A stretch of 64,000 bases of DNA from DASTFP01 sp963744345 (GTDB lineage: Bacteria > Verrucomicrobiota > Verrucomicrobiia > Chthoniobacterales > Terrimicrobiaceae), in NCBI GenBank assembly GCA_963744345.1, contig CAVUTD010000029.1, positions 1-64,000 of the forward strand, read 5' to 3'. The notes below the pieces were generated by a model. The model was not told where the DNA came from and made no database searches. It worked only from the letters and a program-made list of their open reading frames with translations. Position numbers and translations under genes: made by a program. Positions within the stretch are counted from its first letter, which is position 1, and each line of letters starts with the position of its first letter. Of the stretch, positions 1-8,084 are shown in pieces.

Positions 1-209
1 CACTCGCGCTTGCTTGGGCAGCGGCCGTGTCAATGCGCCCTCTAGCCTCGCCCAACCGCGCATCTACCCGAGCTCGAGCCCGGGTCAGCCGCGCATTTAT
101 ACGGCGACGATCTTCCGTGAGACGCACACCTACACGGGCACGCTCTTCCGTCAGACGCGCATCGAGCACGGCATTGAGTAAAGTCCGAAGTTCGCTACGA
201 ATTCCTCTA
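1..209 (-). pseudogene. 3' part of outer-membrane protein gene cut off by an IS630 element
   Basis: On the minus strand this stretch is open through to the window edge with no stop codon. It reads arginine- and alanine-rich helical sequence containing repeats of the type DARLTEERARV and RLTEDRRRINA, the same style as the end of the fragment at 1341-2342. If the IS element and one copy of the TA duplication are removed, the frame joins exactly: codons for RRVT run into RGIRSEL. I infer that it is the separated C-terminal coiled-coil part of that gene. It has no start of its own, and the true 3' end lies outside the window. Confidence 0.7.
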
Positions 210-1360
210 GTGTCCCGAGAGAGAAATACATTGTAAAAGGCGTCGTTGGAGCTTACAAAGGGCAATGCCCATAGGAAGACCTGTCGCAACGATTGTTCTA
301 AGCCCTGCGGAAAAGGAAAAACTTACCTTGATAGCGAACCGGCCCAAGTCCAACCAACGCGATGCGCTGCGGGCGAGGATCATTTTGGAAGCCTCGGGAG
401 GGTTGAGTAACACCGAGATCGCTCGACGTGAAAGAGTCTCTTTGCCCACGGTTGGCAAGTGGCGCAGCCGTTATGCTCGCCAGAAGATCGAGGCGCTGGC
501 TGATGCGCCCCGCAGCGGAGCTCCGCGAAGCATCGACGACAAGAAGGTCGAGGAGGTTCTCACTAAGACGCTGGAGGCCACTCCACGGGCTCGAACCCAC
601 TGGAGCAGCCGTCTCATGGCTAAAGAAGCTGGCATTTCGGAGCATTCGGTGTTGCGAATTTGGCGCGCTTTTGGGCTCAAACCCCATCAGGTGGACTCCT
701 TCAAGTTGAGTGCCGACCCGATGTTTGTAGAGAAGGTGCGCGATATTGTGGGGCTTTATCTGAATCCGCCCGATAAAGCCATTGTGCTTTGTGTCGATGA
801 GAAGAGCCAGACTCAAGCGCTGGAGCGCAGCCAACCCATTTTGCCCCTGCGTCCCGGTCTGCCCGAGCGTCAGACTCATGATTATGTGCGTCACGGGACT
901 CTTTCTCTGTTTGCCGCTTACGATGCGGCCACCGGACGAGTTTTGGGTCGGTGCCACCAGCGTCACCGCCACCAGGAATTCTTGGCCTTTCTGGAACGGA
1001 TCGACGCCGCGTTCTCCGATGATGGGAAAAGCCAACTTCACCTCATCATTGACAACTATTCCACCCATAAAACCCCGAAAGTCCATCGCTGGCTGCTGCG
1101 TCATCCCCGCTTTCATCTTCATTTCACTCCCACGGGCAGTTCCTGGCTCAACATGGTCGAGCGCTTCTTTGCTCGTATCACTACCGAGGCCATTCGACGC
1201 GGAAGCTTCTCTTCGGTGCGACAACTTCAAGCCGCTATCGACGCCTACCTCGCCGAACACAACAAAGAACCCAAACCTTTTACCTGGACTGCTTCCGCAG
1301 ATTCGATCTTTAGAAAGCTTGAAAACTCCCTTTCTTAAATCTACTTCTCTCTCAGGACAC
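210..1360 (+). mobile_element. Intact IS630-family insertion sequence
   Basis: The ends are 19-base imperfect inverted repeats: GTGTCCCGAGAGAGAAATA on the left and, read inward from the right end, GTGTCCTGAGAGAGAAGTA (17 of 19 match). TA dinucleotides flank the element at 208-209 and 1361-1362, the expected IS630 target duplication. The 1151-base element encodes one transposase. Clean ends, a full ORF and an uninterrupted target frame on both sides suggest a recent insertion. Confidence 0.92.
265..1338 (+). CDS. IS630-family transposase
   Basis: This 357-residue protein is the only gene of the element and would catalyse its cut-and-paste movement. The N-terminal third looks like a helix-turn-helix DNA-binding region (SNTEIARRERVSLPTVGKW, about residues 50-70). 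The C-terminal DDE domain shows the first aspartate in LCVDEKSQTQAL (about residue 175), the second in LIIDNYSTHK (about residue 263) and the glutamate in SSWLNMVERFF (about residue 300). The length is normal for IS630 and no frameshift is seen, so it should be functional. The ATG start leaves 55 bases to the left inverted repeat. Confidence 0.93.
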   Translation: MPIGRPVATIVLSPAEKEKLTLIANRPKSNQRDALRARIILEASGGLSNTEIARRERVSLPTVGKWRSRYARQKIEALADAPRSGAPRSIDDKKVEEVLTKTLEATPRARTHWSSRLMAKEAGISEHSVLRIWRAFGLKPHQVDSFKLSADPMFVEKVRDIVGLYLNPPDKAIVLCVDEKSQTQALERSQPILPLRPGLPERQTHDYVRHGTLSLFAAYDAATGRVLGRCHQRHRHQEFLAFLERIDAAFSDDGKSQLHLIIDNYSTHKTPKVHRWLLRHPRFHLHFTPTGSSWLNMVERFFARITTEAIRRGSFSSVRQLQAAIDAYLAEHNKEPKPFTWTASADSIFRKLENSLS

Positions 1361-2342
1361 TAGTTACCCGGCGAAGCTCTGCGCTGCCAAGTGCGTCTTG
1401 AAGAGAACGATTCCCAGCCAAATCTTGGCCTAACCTTGCCTGAAGATCGGACTCCAAACTTCCGGCAATTCTGGCGCGCACATCTTCTCGCAGGACGGTT
1501 TCCTGGACTCGCACATCCTCTCGCAAAATATTTCTCTCTGCTTGCGCATCCTCTCGCAAAATGGCTCTCGCCGCCTGCACGTCTCCTCGCAAGATGGCTT
1601 CCTCGACCCGAACGTCTTCTCCAAGGACGGCTCTCTCGTCGGCAAGTTGGACTCCCGATCTCTGCACTTCGGCGTCTACGGCGCTTTGCACACTCGAGCG
1701 GATCGCGCGAAAGGTGCGCTGCGCTGCGTCGTCGCTCACCTCCCGAACGCCCTCATCGTCAACGCTCGCATCAATATGGATCCCGAAGTAGTTGTAGCGC
1801 GCGCCGGCGTAGATATCGAGGAAGCCGCGCCGGTCGTCGATGATTCGGTAAGCGAGCGCAAGCTCCGCCATTCCCTGCTGCAGCTTGATGTTCGCGTTAT
1901 TATAGAGCGGACCGGGAGGATCGCCGCCTCCCGAGAGCTGCGCGAAAAATCCATCGCCGAGGATGCCCCACTTCCCTTTGCGCACTTCGCCCTTGGCCAT
2001 GATTCCCCAGTCGAGATGCTTGACAACGGTCACGGAATTATAATCAACGTGAGTGTCAAACCTCTTCACGCCGACCGTGCCGTCGACACCCAGGCCCCAA
2101 AGATAGGGTTCAATGATAAATGCCCAGCCGTTGGGATCTTTGCCGGGCACTACTTCGAAGCCAGTGTGTCGAGCAACGATGGAGTCCCCCGGCGCTTCGA
2201 GTGGAACGGCGTCTTTGAGCGAGTGTTTTCGCGCAGAAACAGGCGTGATCGCGGGACTTTCGGGAGGTGTCGGTGAGGCGGCCCGTAAAGTTGCAACCAA
2301 TCCAAGACCGGTCAGGAAGATAACAAGCCGCATGGATAGCAC
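1341..2342 (-). pseudogene. Outer-membrane beta-barrel protein with coiled-coil tail, 5' part interrupted by IS630
   Basis: The protein starts with a signal peptide (MRLVIFLTGLGLVATLRA; the second ATG, at 2333, is also plausible). A beta-barrel-like region follows (about residues 70-190), rich in aromatic residues and glycine, with motifs such as WAFIIEPYLWGLGVDG and YAGARYNYFGIHID. After about residue 195 it becomes a long charged helix built of 11-residue units (EDVRVEEAILR, GDVQAARAILR, EDAQAERNILR). The last residues and the stop come from the IS630 right end, so the natural C-terminus is displaced to 1-209. It may be an envelope protein anchoring a periplasmic coiled coil. The specific function is unknown. 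Confidence 0.75.
1486..1650 (-). repeat. Five tandem 33-base units encoding 11-residue helical repeats
   Basis: Within the interrupted outer-membrane gene, five units of exactly 33 bases begin at 1486, 1519, 1552, 1585 and 1618 on the plus strand, each beginning with a variant of TCTCGCA. On the coding strand they give a hendecad pattern ending in ILR, VLR or similar, preceded by E/G-D-V/A. An eleven-residue period is typical of right-handed coiled coils. Confidence 0.8.
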
Positions 2343-2410
2343 GGCATAACTCCGTTATTCGTTCACGCGGTCTTCAGGTGACATCAAAGTATTGGTGGTG
2401 GAGCTGCTGA

Positions 2411-3418
2411 TTATTTGAGCGGGTTCGGTAGCTGCTTCTCGGCAAACTTTATTCCGCGCGCGGTCAATGCGTCGCCAGCCATCGGAGATACCACTCCAGT
2501 AATAGCGACCAGGTAGTCGGTAGGACGAGGATCGAAATGCGCGGCCTTCAGCGCCGTGATGAAACGCTCGGCCATGGGAGTCCAAGCCACGTAGTCCCAC
2601 TGGATCGGGACGACGACCGTGCCGTCATTGGTCTGACAGACGGTGAGGCCGTTGAGATGGGTAATGCGGGCAACCGGGGAGGTATTGTTCAGGTTGGCCA
2701 TAATCTGGGCGCTCTGCTGAAAGGCCAGACCATCGTGTTCGTCCTGGCTGTTTGCAGCCTGAAGAATAAATTCGCCCTGACCGGGAATGTTCCCGAGCTG
2801 GCCCAGCGCGGCGACAGTGAGCGTCTGCGTAGTCGGGGAGATCGCACTGTTGTTCACAAACGCGTTTGCGGCTTCCGGGGCAATGCCCATGGTATTGGTG
2901 AGCAGGTCGAGATTCATCTGGCGTAGTTCACTCGGACTCTTGTCGCGCAGTGAAGCCTGTAATGTTGCAGTCCAATTGAGCCCATGAATAGTAGCGCCAG
3001 CCGCCCCGCCGATGGCGCCCATCCCGAGGCCGACCGCAAACTTTCCGAGGAAGGCTGGCCAGGCCACTTTGTTTAGCTCACTCTGAAAGACCTCGTTGTT
3101 GCAGTAGGGATCCACCCCGAGCTTGATGGCGAGGTCGCGTTTGGTTTTGGAAAAGCCGCTCAAGTTTTCGACAAGCTGTCCTTGGCCAACGCCAGAGTCG
3201 TTCCCTTCGGCGATGTTCTTCACCGCCTGACCGGCCTGATTCAGAAAGCCCAGGATACCGCGCGGCACACTGGCAATCGTCGGGAGCGGATTGGTGACCA
3301 AGTCTTGTGCCACATTGAGCGGTCTCGCCGCGGCTTGCGCTGCAGCCTGGGTGAACTCACTTGTCTGCGACATGGCTTGCAAGGCCGCGATGCCTTGGAT
3401 CTCCGCAACCCGACGCAT
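2411..3418 (-). pseudogene. Unknown protein, probably 5'-truncated
   Basis: The frame encodes about 335 residues from an internal ATG (RRVAEIQGIAALQAM). The centre has a glycine/alanine-rich stretch (GKFAVGLGMGAIGGAAGATIHG, about residues 135-156) that could be a membrane or hinge segment. The C-terminus contains WDYVAWTPMAERFITALKAA. I do not recognise the family. The frame continues upstream only into a different-frame fragment of 6-phosphogluconate dehydrogenase, meeting it near 3414, so the natural N-terminus is probably lost. The C-terminal two thirds look like genuine coding sequence. Confidence 0.5.
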
Positions 3419-3524
3419 GAGCAACTTCGGCTTGCTTCTTGCCGACGTTCGCATCGCGCAGAACTCCAAGCCCCTCAGCATAAGCGGCCATGATTCCGTA
3501 CTCGATGCCGTTGTGAACCACGAC
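3414..3524 (-). pseudogene. Fragment of 6-phosphogluconate dehydrogenase
   Basis: About 37 codons read VVHNGIEYGIMAAYAEG and then LRDANVGKKQAEV. This matches the conserved HNGIEYG substrate-binding segment and following helix of decarboxylating 6-phosphogluconate dehydrogenase, a pentose-phosphate enzyme of 300-480 residues. No other part of the gene is present on either side. The fragment is joined at its left edge to the truncated unknown protein and at its right edge to a lipoprotein fragment on the opposite strand. Confidence 0.7.
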
Positions 3525-3660
3525 TGCCGCACTCGCGCTCCTCGCGTCGTTGCTGATCATCGGATGCGCTACCAAGGAAGACCAGCTGACTCCCGCTGAG
3601 ACTGCGCTGGAAAAGAAAGATCAGCGCGGATGGAATACCGAAGAAGGCCGCATTCGGTAG
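3523..3660 (+). pseudogene. Small lipoprotein lacking its start codon
   Basis: A 45-residue frame reads ALALLASLLIIGCATKEDQ and continues to RGWNTEEGRIR before TAG. The hydrophobic run followed by LIIGC is a lipobox, so the product would be a small outer- or inner-membrane lipoprotein. The frame has no ATG or GTG before the hydrophobic core and starts right at the junction with the dehydrogenase fragment, so the promoter and first codons appear to have been removed by a rearrangement. Confidence 0.45.
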
Positions 3661-3899
3661 ATCAACCAACGAGGGTGCTTGGCAGCGACGCGCGTCGCCC
3701 AACCCAAGCGCCATACCTACGAGCTCGCTGTGCGTGGGGAACATCGCGGGTCATTTGGCACAGCAATCGATCTGCTCGAATCGTTCCGGACGTAGCTTGC
3801 ACATCGAACCCGGCAAGAGAGGTGGCTCATCTCCTTGCCGCGGAGCTTCACTCGGACGAGTTGCTGCAGGCCATCACTTCTGGGGAGATCAACTGCTTG

Positions 3900-4085
3900 T
3901 CAGGCTCCTGCGAAACCTGCGAACAGCAGTTCGAACCTGCCATAGGTGCGTTCACTCCAATGTCGGCCTCCATCTTTCGGATTTCTCCTCACATTTCTTT
4001 CGCCATTCAGTGTGACCTCGTCAGCGCTCACATTGACCTCAATGTCCTTGGAGGTCGAGGCCAGGTAACTCCGCACTGATGGCAT
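3900..4085 (-). pseudogene. Fragment of a small heat-shock protein (Hsp20)
   Basis: The central part of this 61-codon frame reads SKDIEVNVSADEVTLNGERN and, further on, ERTYGRFE. This is the start of an alpha-crystallin domain (KDIEV...L.I.GER...ER.YG.F). The residues before KDIEV do not look like a normal Hsp20 N-terminus, and the frame stops soon after YGRFELLF, so the rest of the domain is missing. It is a remnant of a chaperone gene of about 140-160 codons and is unlikely to make a working product. Confidence 0.65.
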
Positions 4086-4112
4086 TACTGCGAATTCAGG
4101 ATTCGCCTTAAA

Positions 4113-4321
4113 TCAGTGCCTGGGAGCTTTTTTCAACGCTTCAGCGAACCATGCCGCCATGACCTTCCTTCTCTGGCCTCGGTGATTACTGCGCGCTGAA
4201 TCGCCTCCTCAAGGGTGGTTTCAGCAATGGATTCAGAGTGCGAGACGGCATGACCTTGCTGGGTAAGCAGTTCAGCAATCGTCTCGCGGGTTGGTTGATG
4301 ATCTTCGACAAGTAGAATTCG
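4113..4321 (-). pseudogene. Remnant of a response-regulator receiver domain
   Basis: The frame opens directly after a stop with RILLVEDHQPTRETIAELL and then TQQGHAVSHSE, the first strand, acidic pocket and first helix of a CheY-like receiver. The phosphorylated aspartate region and the output domain are absent. Near the end a one-base shift gives an alternative tail, KVMAAWFAEALKKAPRH, whose origin I do not recognise. The start is also off by one base, since an ATG sits in the neighbouring frame just upstream. Confidence 0.6.
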
Positions 4322-4373
4322 TCATGCCGGGATCGGCCATGGCTCCCTCCTTTGTGCGGCGAACGACGGCTGG

Positions 4374-4625
4374 TTATGGGCTGGGAAAATCCGTGACCCT
4401 CTTGCAGGGGTTAATACCTACTCGCGAAAGCGACTTCAAACCACAGGCGATCTGAGTCTGTCGTCCGTACCGACTCCCGGGGCCCGGTGGCACGACCGCC
4501 TCCCACAAGGCGTAGTTGCCGTTGGTGTCCTCGCCCACGGCAAGGAAGCGGTACACATCGCCGGAGACGGCGATGCTGCGGCCCTCCGTGGGCTTTGTCA
4601 GCGTCGGCTTGTGCGTCAGTGCCAT
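4374..4625 (-). pseudogene. Truncated cupin-domain protein
   Basis: Starting at ATG 4623-4625, with AGGAGG 11 bases upstream, the frame reads MALTHKPTLTKPTEGRSIAV and then GDVYRFLAVGEDTNGNYALW and EAVVPPG. This is the N-terminus of the quercetin-dioxygenase-like cupin family. The metal-binding histidine motif that should follow VPPGGGPPPH is missing: the sequence departs after VPPGPGS (near 4472) into unrelated residues. The start and ribosome-binding site look intact, so a short, probably inactive peptide could still be made. Confidence 0.65.
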
Positions 4626-4785
4626 CAGCTTCACTCCTCCTGTTTCGCCTCGCCGAACAAGTGATTCTGTGATTTTCGAACACCGTGCCAGACCCGAGTT
4701 ATCCGAACGTTTATGGGCAGGAAGGGCTTCGGGCATTCATTCGAGGCCAAGCTGCCCGGAGGCAAACCCAGAGGTCAAGCGTGAT

Positions 4786-5106
4786 TTAGACAAGCCTAGA
4801 ATCCTTCGGCGACCCGCTCTGCCGGGTCTCCCGGCCGACGATATGCACGCTGGGAACCAGCTTCCCGCGTAACAGATCGGCCAGAATCCGCGCGTCCACC
4901 TTGTCGGTCTTGATCTGCGCCTCAGCAATGATACGCGTCTTGAACGGATTGGCCAGCACGATGCGTTCAGAGGATAGTTCCCTCTCCAAAATTTCAAAAA
5001 AGCCAATGTCAGTTCATCCCCGCTTCAAAGACCGCTCGGCATCCGGGCCATCGTCGCACCAGTCCGCGGAAATCCTCCGGATGAGCGTGATCGATACGAC
5101 CCTGTT
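4786..5106 (-). pseudogene. Decayed IS110-family transposase N-terminal fragment
   Basis: Two frames combine to give HPEDFRGLVRRWPGCRAVFEAGMN and then FEILERELSSERIVLANPFK and AEAQIKTDKVDARILADLL, the typical beginning of an IS110 DEDD transposase (NP.KTR.IA.A..KTDK.DAR.LA.LL). Around 5005-5015 the codon for tryptophan after AGMN has become TGA, and a run of T has one extra base, shifting the frame. Sequence after LRGKLVPSVHI is unrelated. No second half of the transposase or IS end was found. Confidence 0.75.
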
Positions 5107-5196
5107 TCGGAGGCCAGGACGCGGTCAATGATCTCCAGCGCCTCGGCCCGCTCCATCGCATCCGCGCGCGACGGAACCGAGCAATGCCATGAGTTC

Positions 5197-5970
5197 TCAC
5201 TCAGCCGACCACCGAAGACCGAACTTGGAGGCATCAATTACCAAGCGCTGTTTCAGCTCTCTTCCCCCGGGAAGGTTAGGCAGCATGGTCATCGCCATCC
5301 GGAGGGCGTCCTTGACGCGGCTAAGGCTGTCTTTGCCCTTCAGCCAATTCTGGGGGTGGAATACCTTGCCCTTGTCCTGAGCATCCTGACCAGCGCCATC
5401 TAGGGCCGAGTTGTAAGCAGTTACTACCTGTGCGATGATCGGCTCGGCATCGGCGAGTGCTTGAAGTGTGGCTGACGGGGCGGGAACTTTGTCTTGCTAG
5501 TTACTGGCGATGGAGAAAATCATCTGGACACCGAAGAGCAGCTGGTGGCTCATAGAACTGGGCACCGCCAGCAGCACCTCGTTGAGCCCAAGAGAGTTCG
5601 CCGACCAGCGCGTTTCGATCTCCCGTGTCCATTGATTCAATGCGTGAATATCTGCCGGGGAGTAGTCCGCCTTGAAAAGCTGCTCGAAATGTTTATCGAA
5701 CAGCTTATTTTCGTTGTAGGCGGTGTTAGGGCGCTGGCAGTGCCAAGACATGATTGCTTTCGCGAGTTCGGAGACATCCACCGTCTTCGCTTCGTCCTTG
5801 TCCGCCGGGCGCATTTCGCCGCGTTTAGGTACCAGGAATCCGTCTCGGTAAGTGTTCTCATAGGCGACCTTGATCGCCTTGAGTTTCTTGTCATTGCTCC
5901 TGAGATCGCGGGGCTTCACCGCGCTTTGCGAGTTGGTGTAAATGCTGATCCGGTCGGCGATGCCGCAAAT
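5197..5970 (-). pseudogene. C-terminal part of an AIPR-type (abortive infection) protein with an in-frame stop
   Basis: The frame reads DRISIYTNSQSAVKPRDLRSND and later SELAKAIMSWHCQRP and YNENKLFDKHFEQLF, which resembles the AIPR family associated with abortive phage resistance. After IFSIASN an in-frame TAG (5494-5496) interrupts it, and the same frame then continues sensibly for almost 100 codons (DKVPAPSATLQALADAEPII to FGLRWSAE). A second stop, TGA at 5971-5973, closes the upstream side and no N-terminal half is present. The family call is from pattern memory; the nonsense interruption is directly visible. Confidence 0.6.
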
Positions 5971-6037
5971 TCAAACAACCTTGCCGGCCTCCATGCCGTC
6001 TGCTTAAGCGAAACAAAAAATCCGCTCGCTTTCACTC

Positions 6038-6229
6038 CTACAGTTCATCGCCCGCTTGCGGCGGAACATCGGGAACCTTGTCCAACGCAGCGAGGAATTT
6101 CTCGCGATTTCCTTGCTTTGCCCGCTCTTGGATGAGATTGCGCTGAGATATCCAGGCTCCGATAGCCTGGGCGAGCGCCAGACCAGCAAGCCGCTCCAAA
6201 GGAATTCCTTCCTGCAGTAGCAGCAGCAA
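6038..6229 (-). CDS. Small protein of unknown function
   Basis: This is a 63-codon frame that can be read upstream to about 6300 without a stop (WINLWRESARKLLLLLQEGI), so the true start is uncertain. It ends KFLAALDKVPDVPPQAGDEL. Proteins with a VPDV-P-x-DEL style tail are common as short unannotated ORFs, but I cannot assign a family. It is divergently oriented to the toxin-antitoxin pair starting at 6439. It could be an antitoxin-like or regulatory protein, or a remnant. Confidence 0.35.
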   Translation of the reverse strand: MLLLLQEGIPLERLAGLALAQAIGAWISQRNLIQERAKQGNREKFLAALDKVPDVPPQAGDEL

Positions 6230-6438
6230 TTTGCGCGCGGATTCTCGCCAGAGATTGATCCAAGTGTTGCGATGTAGTTCTTCGCTCTGGGTTCGAACCC
6301 GGACCCCACCTGGCGCGGGAAGGGAAGGCGGAAAAATAGCGGCAGAAGCCCGCCCGCACTTTCCACGAGGGAAAGTCCCGTGAAACCAGACTGGAGACGA
6401 GGGATTGACTTCTGAGCATGTTTGAGCACTTTTGAAGC

Positions 6439-6666
6439 ATGTCGACGACCACGCTTTTTCGGGTCCGTGTTCCGACCGCGCGCTTGCGCAAGGCGGAAAA
6501 AGTTTTTGCCCGTCTGGGAATGAAGCCTGGCGATGCGTTCAACATCTTTCTCGCCCAGGTCGAACTCCGAAACGACCTTCCGTTCGCTATCACCACCAAT
6601 CCCGAGCGAGTGCTATCCACAGCCGAGCAGGGCAAGGTGTGGGAGAGAGCCCTTGGTGAATATTGA
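6439..6666 (+). CDS. RelB/DinJ-family antitoxin
   Basis: A 75-residue protein with the ribbon-helix-helix layout of DinJ/RelB antitoxins: a strand TTLFRVRVPTARLRKAEKVF, then LGMKPGDAFNIFLAQVEL and RNDLPFAI. It should bind its own promoter and neutralise the toxin encoded immediately downstream. Its last 11 bases overlap the likely start of the toxin gene, so the two are translationally coupled. The usual DinJ partner is a YafQ/RelE toxin, but here it is MazF-like. The alternative frame beginning at 6432 lacks these family features. Confidence 0.8.
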   Translation: MSTTTLFRVRVPTARLRKAEKVFARLGMKPGDAFNIFLAQVELRNDLPFAITTNPERVLSTAEQGKVWERALGEY

Positions 6667-6979
6667 AGCTCGGCCGGGTGAGGTTTGGATTGTAGATTTT
6701 GGCCTGGCGGCCAAACAGCGTCCCGTCCTGATCTTGGCCTACCCTCAGCCCGACGATGCGCGGGCGTTGGTTGTGGTTGTGCCACTAACTTCCCAATTGC
6801 GCGGGTTGCGCGGAGAAGTGGACATCGGAAAGCCCCGCTGGCTACCGAAACATTCGGCGGTGAATGTTCAGGGAATTGCCAGCATCGATCAGCACGCCTT
6901 GATTCGTAAACTTGGCAAGCTATCCGACGAGCAACTTTCTGCCGTCAAGAACGCTATCCGTGAGCTGTTGGGTCTTTGA
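6656..6979 (+). CDS. MazF/PemK-family endoribonuclease toxin
   Basis: From GTG at 6656 the product is about 107 residues: NIEARPGEVWIVDFGLAAKQRPVLIL, then VVVVPLTSQLRG and a C-terminal helix LSDEQLSAVKNAIRELLGL. GEVW(I/L)VD...(K)QRPVLIL followed by VVPLTS is the hallmark of the MazF/PemK fold, which cleaves mRNA in a sequence-specific way. The GTG start overlaps the antitoxin stop region; the longer frame from 6533 only reads antitoxin sequence out of phase. It converges on the broken gene at 6999-7370. No truncation is visible, so the pair is likely active. Confidence 0.85.
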   Translation: MNIEARPGEVWIVDFGLAAKQRPVLILAYPQPDDARALVVVVPLTSQLRGLRGEVDIGKPRWLPKHSAVNVQGIASIDQHALIRKLGKLSDEQLSAVKNAIRELLGL

Positions 6980-6998
6980 CTTGGAGTCTATGTAACCG

Positions 6999-7370
6999 TC
7001 AGAACTGCCGTCCCTGCACCACCCAATAGTGCCAATCGGCAATGGCTTCGACGGTTTTCTCGTCCACGCCGATGCCTTTGATCTGCGCAAGGGAAATTCC
7101 CATCGTGCAATCGCGCCATTTGGCCTCGACCATCATTTCTCCGAGGCCGACTCCTTCGTCGCATTCCCAGCACGGTCACCCGCTCACCGGGTTTCAGCGG
7201 GGACATCTTGCGGGATTTCACGCATTCGGCTTCGAAGGGAAAGCCAGCGTATTCTCCAGATAGCAATACCAGCCCGTCCAGACTTCATTTTCGTTGTATG
7301 CGTCCACGATGATTTCCATCGTGATGCGTTCCTCGCGATCGTGGTCGCGTCTGGGCCGCCTTCTATTCAT
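6999..7370 (-). pseudogene. Frameshifted protein of the small calcium-binding-annotated family
   Basis: Three successive frames rebuild one short protein. The first gives EERITMEIIVDAYNENEVWT and GWYCYLENTLAF; the second gives FPFEAECVKSRKMSPLKPGE and RVTVLG; the third gives ECDEGVGLGEMMVEAKWRDC, IKGIGVDEKTVEAIADWHYW and VVQGRQF. The order matches a family of about 120 residues usually annotated as calcium-binding protein (EI.VDAY...A.GWY.YLE...FPF...DWHYW). The shifts lie near 7255 and near 7165. Either the gene is decayed or the assembly has indels here. Confidence 0.65.
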
Positions 7371-7509
7371 TCGCGCACGGAGATGCAGGAGTGGAAGTAG
7401 CAGTAATAAAGTTTCTGAAACGCCATGGGAGATATTCGATGCCGTCGGAATAGGGGGGATTTGTCAGCATGACAATCCATGAGTTTCTGCCTACCCATTT
7501 CAGAGAAGA

Positions 7510-7956
7510 ATGAAATCGGAGGACAATGGAGATCGCCTGACCGCCGCATTGGTCGAGAACGACCGCTTGCGCTCAGAAAATGAGCGCCTTCGGAAGCTTC
7601 TGCGCGTCCGTGAAGTCTGTGCACAGATAATCTCGGCTTCCGAAATGGAGACCCTCAGCCCGGCAACTCCTCCGCTTGCTGCGGGTGAGAAAATTCGCTA
7701 GTTTCGGAGTCTCTTCCGGGGACGGGAGGATATTTACGCCGTGCGCTGGGAGGGGAAAAATGGAAAAGTCGGATACTCTCCCGCTCATATCAGGTGGGGC
7801 TGGTTTGCGTCGAAAGCCGAGGCGCGCACAAATCGGGAATTCCTCCCGCTGACGGATGCGGTGATCCGCGACCTACCTCAGCGGCAATTGACAGCAGGCG
7901 TTTCGACAAAACCACTTGCTGAAAGACGTGACGCTTTTGGTTCGACCAATGGCTGA
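7510..7956 (+). pseudogene. N-terminal remnant of a TOTE-type archaeo-eukaryotic primase
   Basis: The frame begins with a short coiled coil (VENDRLRSENERLRKLL) and then reaches AAGEKIR followed by an in-frame TAG at 7699-7701. It continues in the same frame with FRSLFRGREDIYAVRWEG, NGKVGYSPA and FLPLTDAVIRDLPQ. This order (coiled coil, K-I-x-FRSLFRGRED-YA-RW, GY-PA, FLPLTD-VI-DH) is that of primases in TOTE conflict systems. The cysteines expected between GYSPA and FLPLTD are missing and the catalytic region is absent. The assignment is from pattern memory. Confidence 0.55.
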
Positions 7957-8084
7957 CGGATTTCGATTTTTGAACCTTCGTAGGAGAAGCATGCCGGCTA
8001 AGTTGGTGCGGGACGGAGGAAGCCGACCGGAAAGATTGATGTTGCAGTGCTTCAGAGCCTGAATCGAAAGGGCGTCGTGGAAGC

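Noticed and set aside
298..1260. Long minus-strand frame opposite the IS630 transposase
   Set aside because: It is fully antisense to a transposase with clear DDE motifs and shows no recognisable domain; a shadow frame.
6290..6302. GGGTTCGAACCC palindrome resembling a tRNA T-loop
   Set aside because: The flanks do not form a T stem or acceptor stem; it is just a palindrome within another frame.
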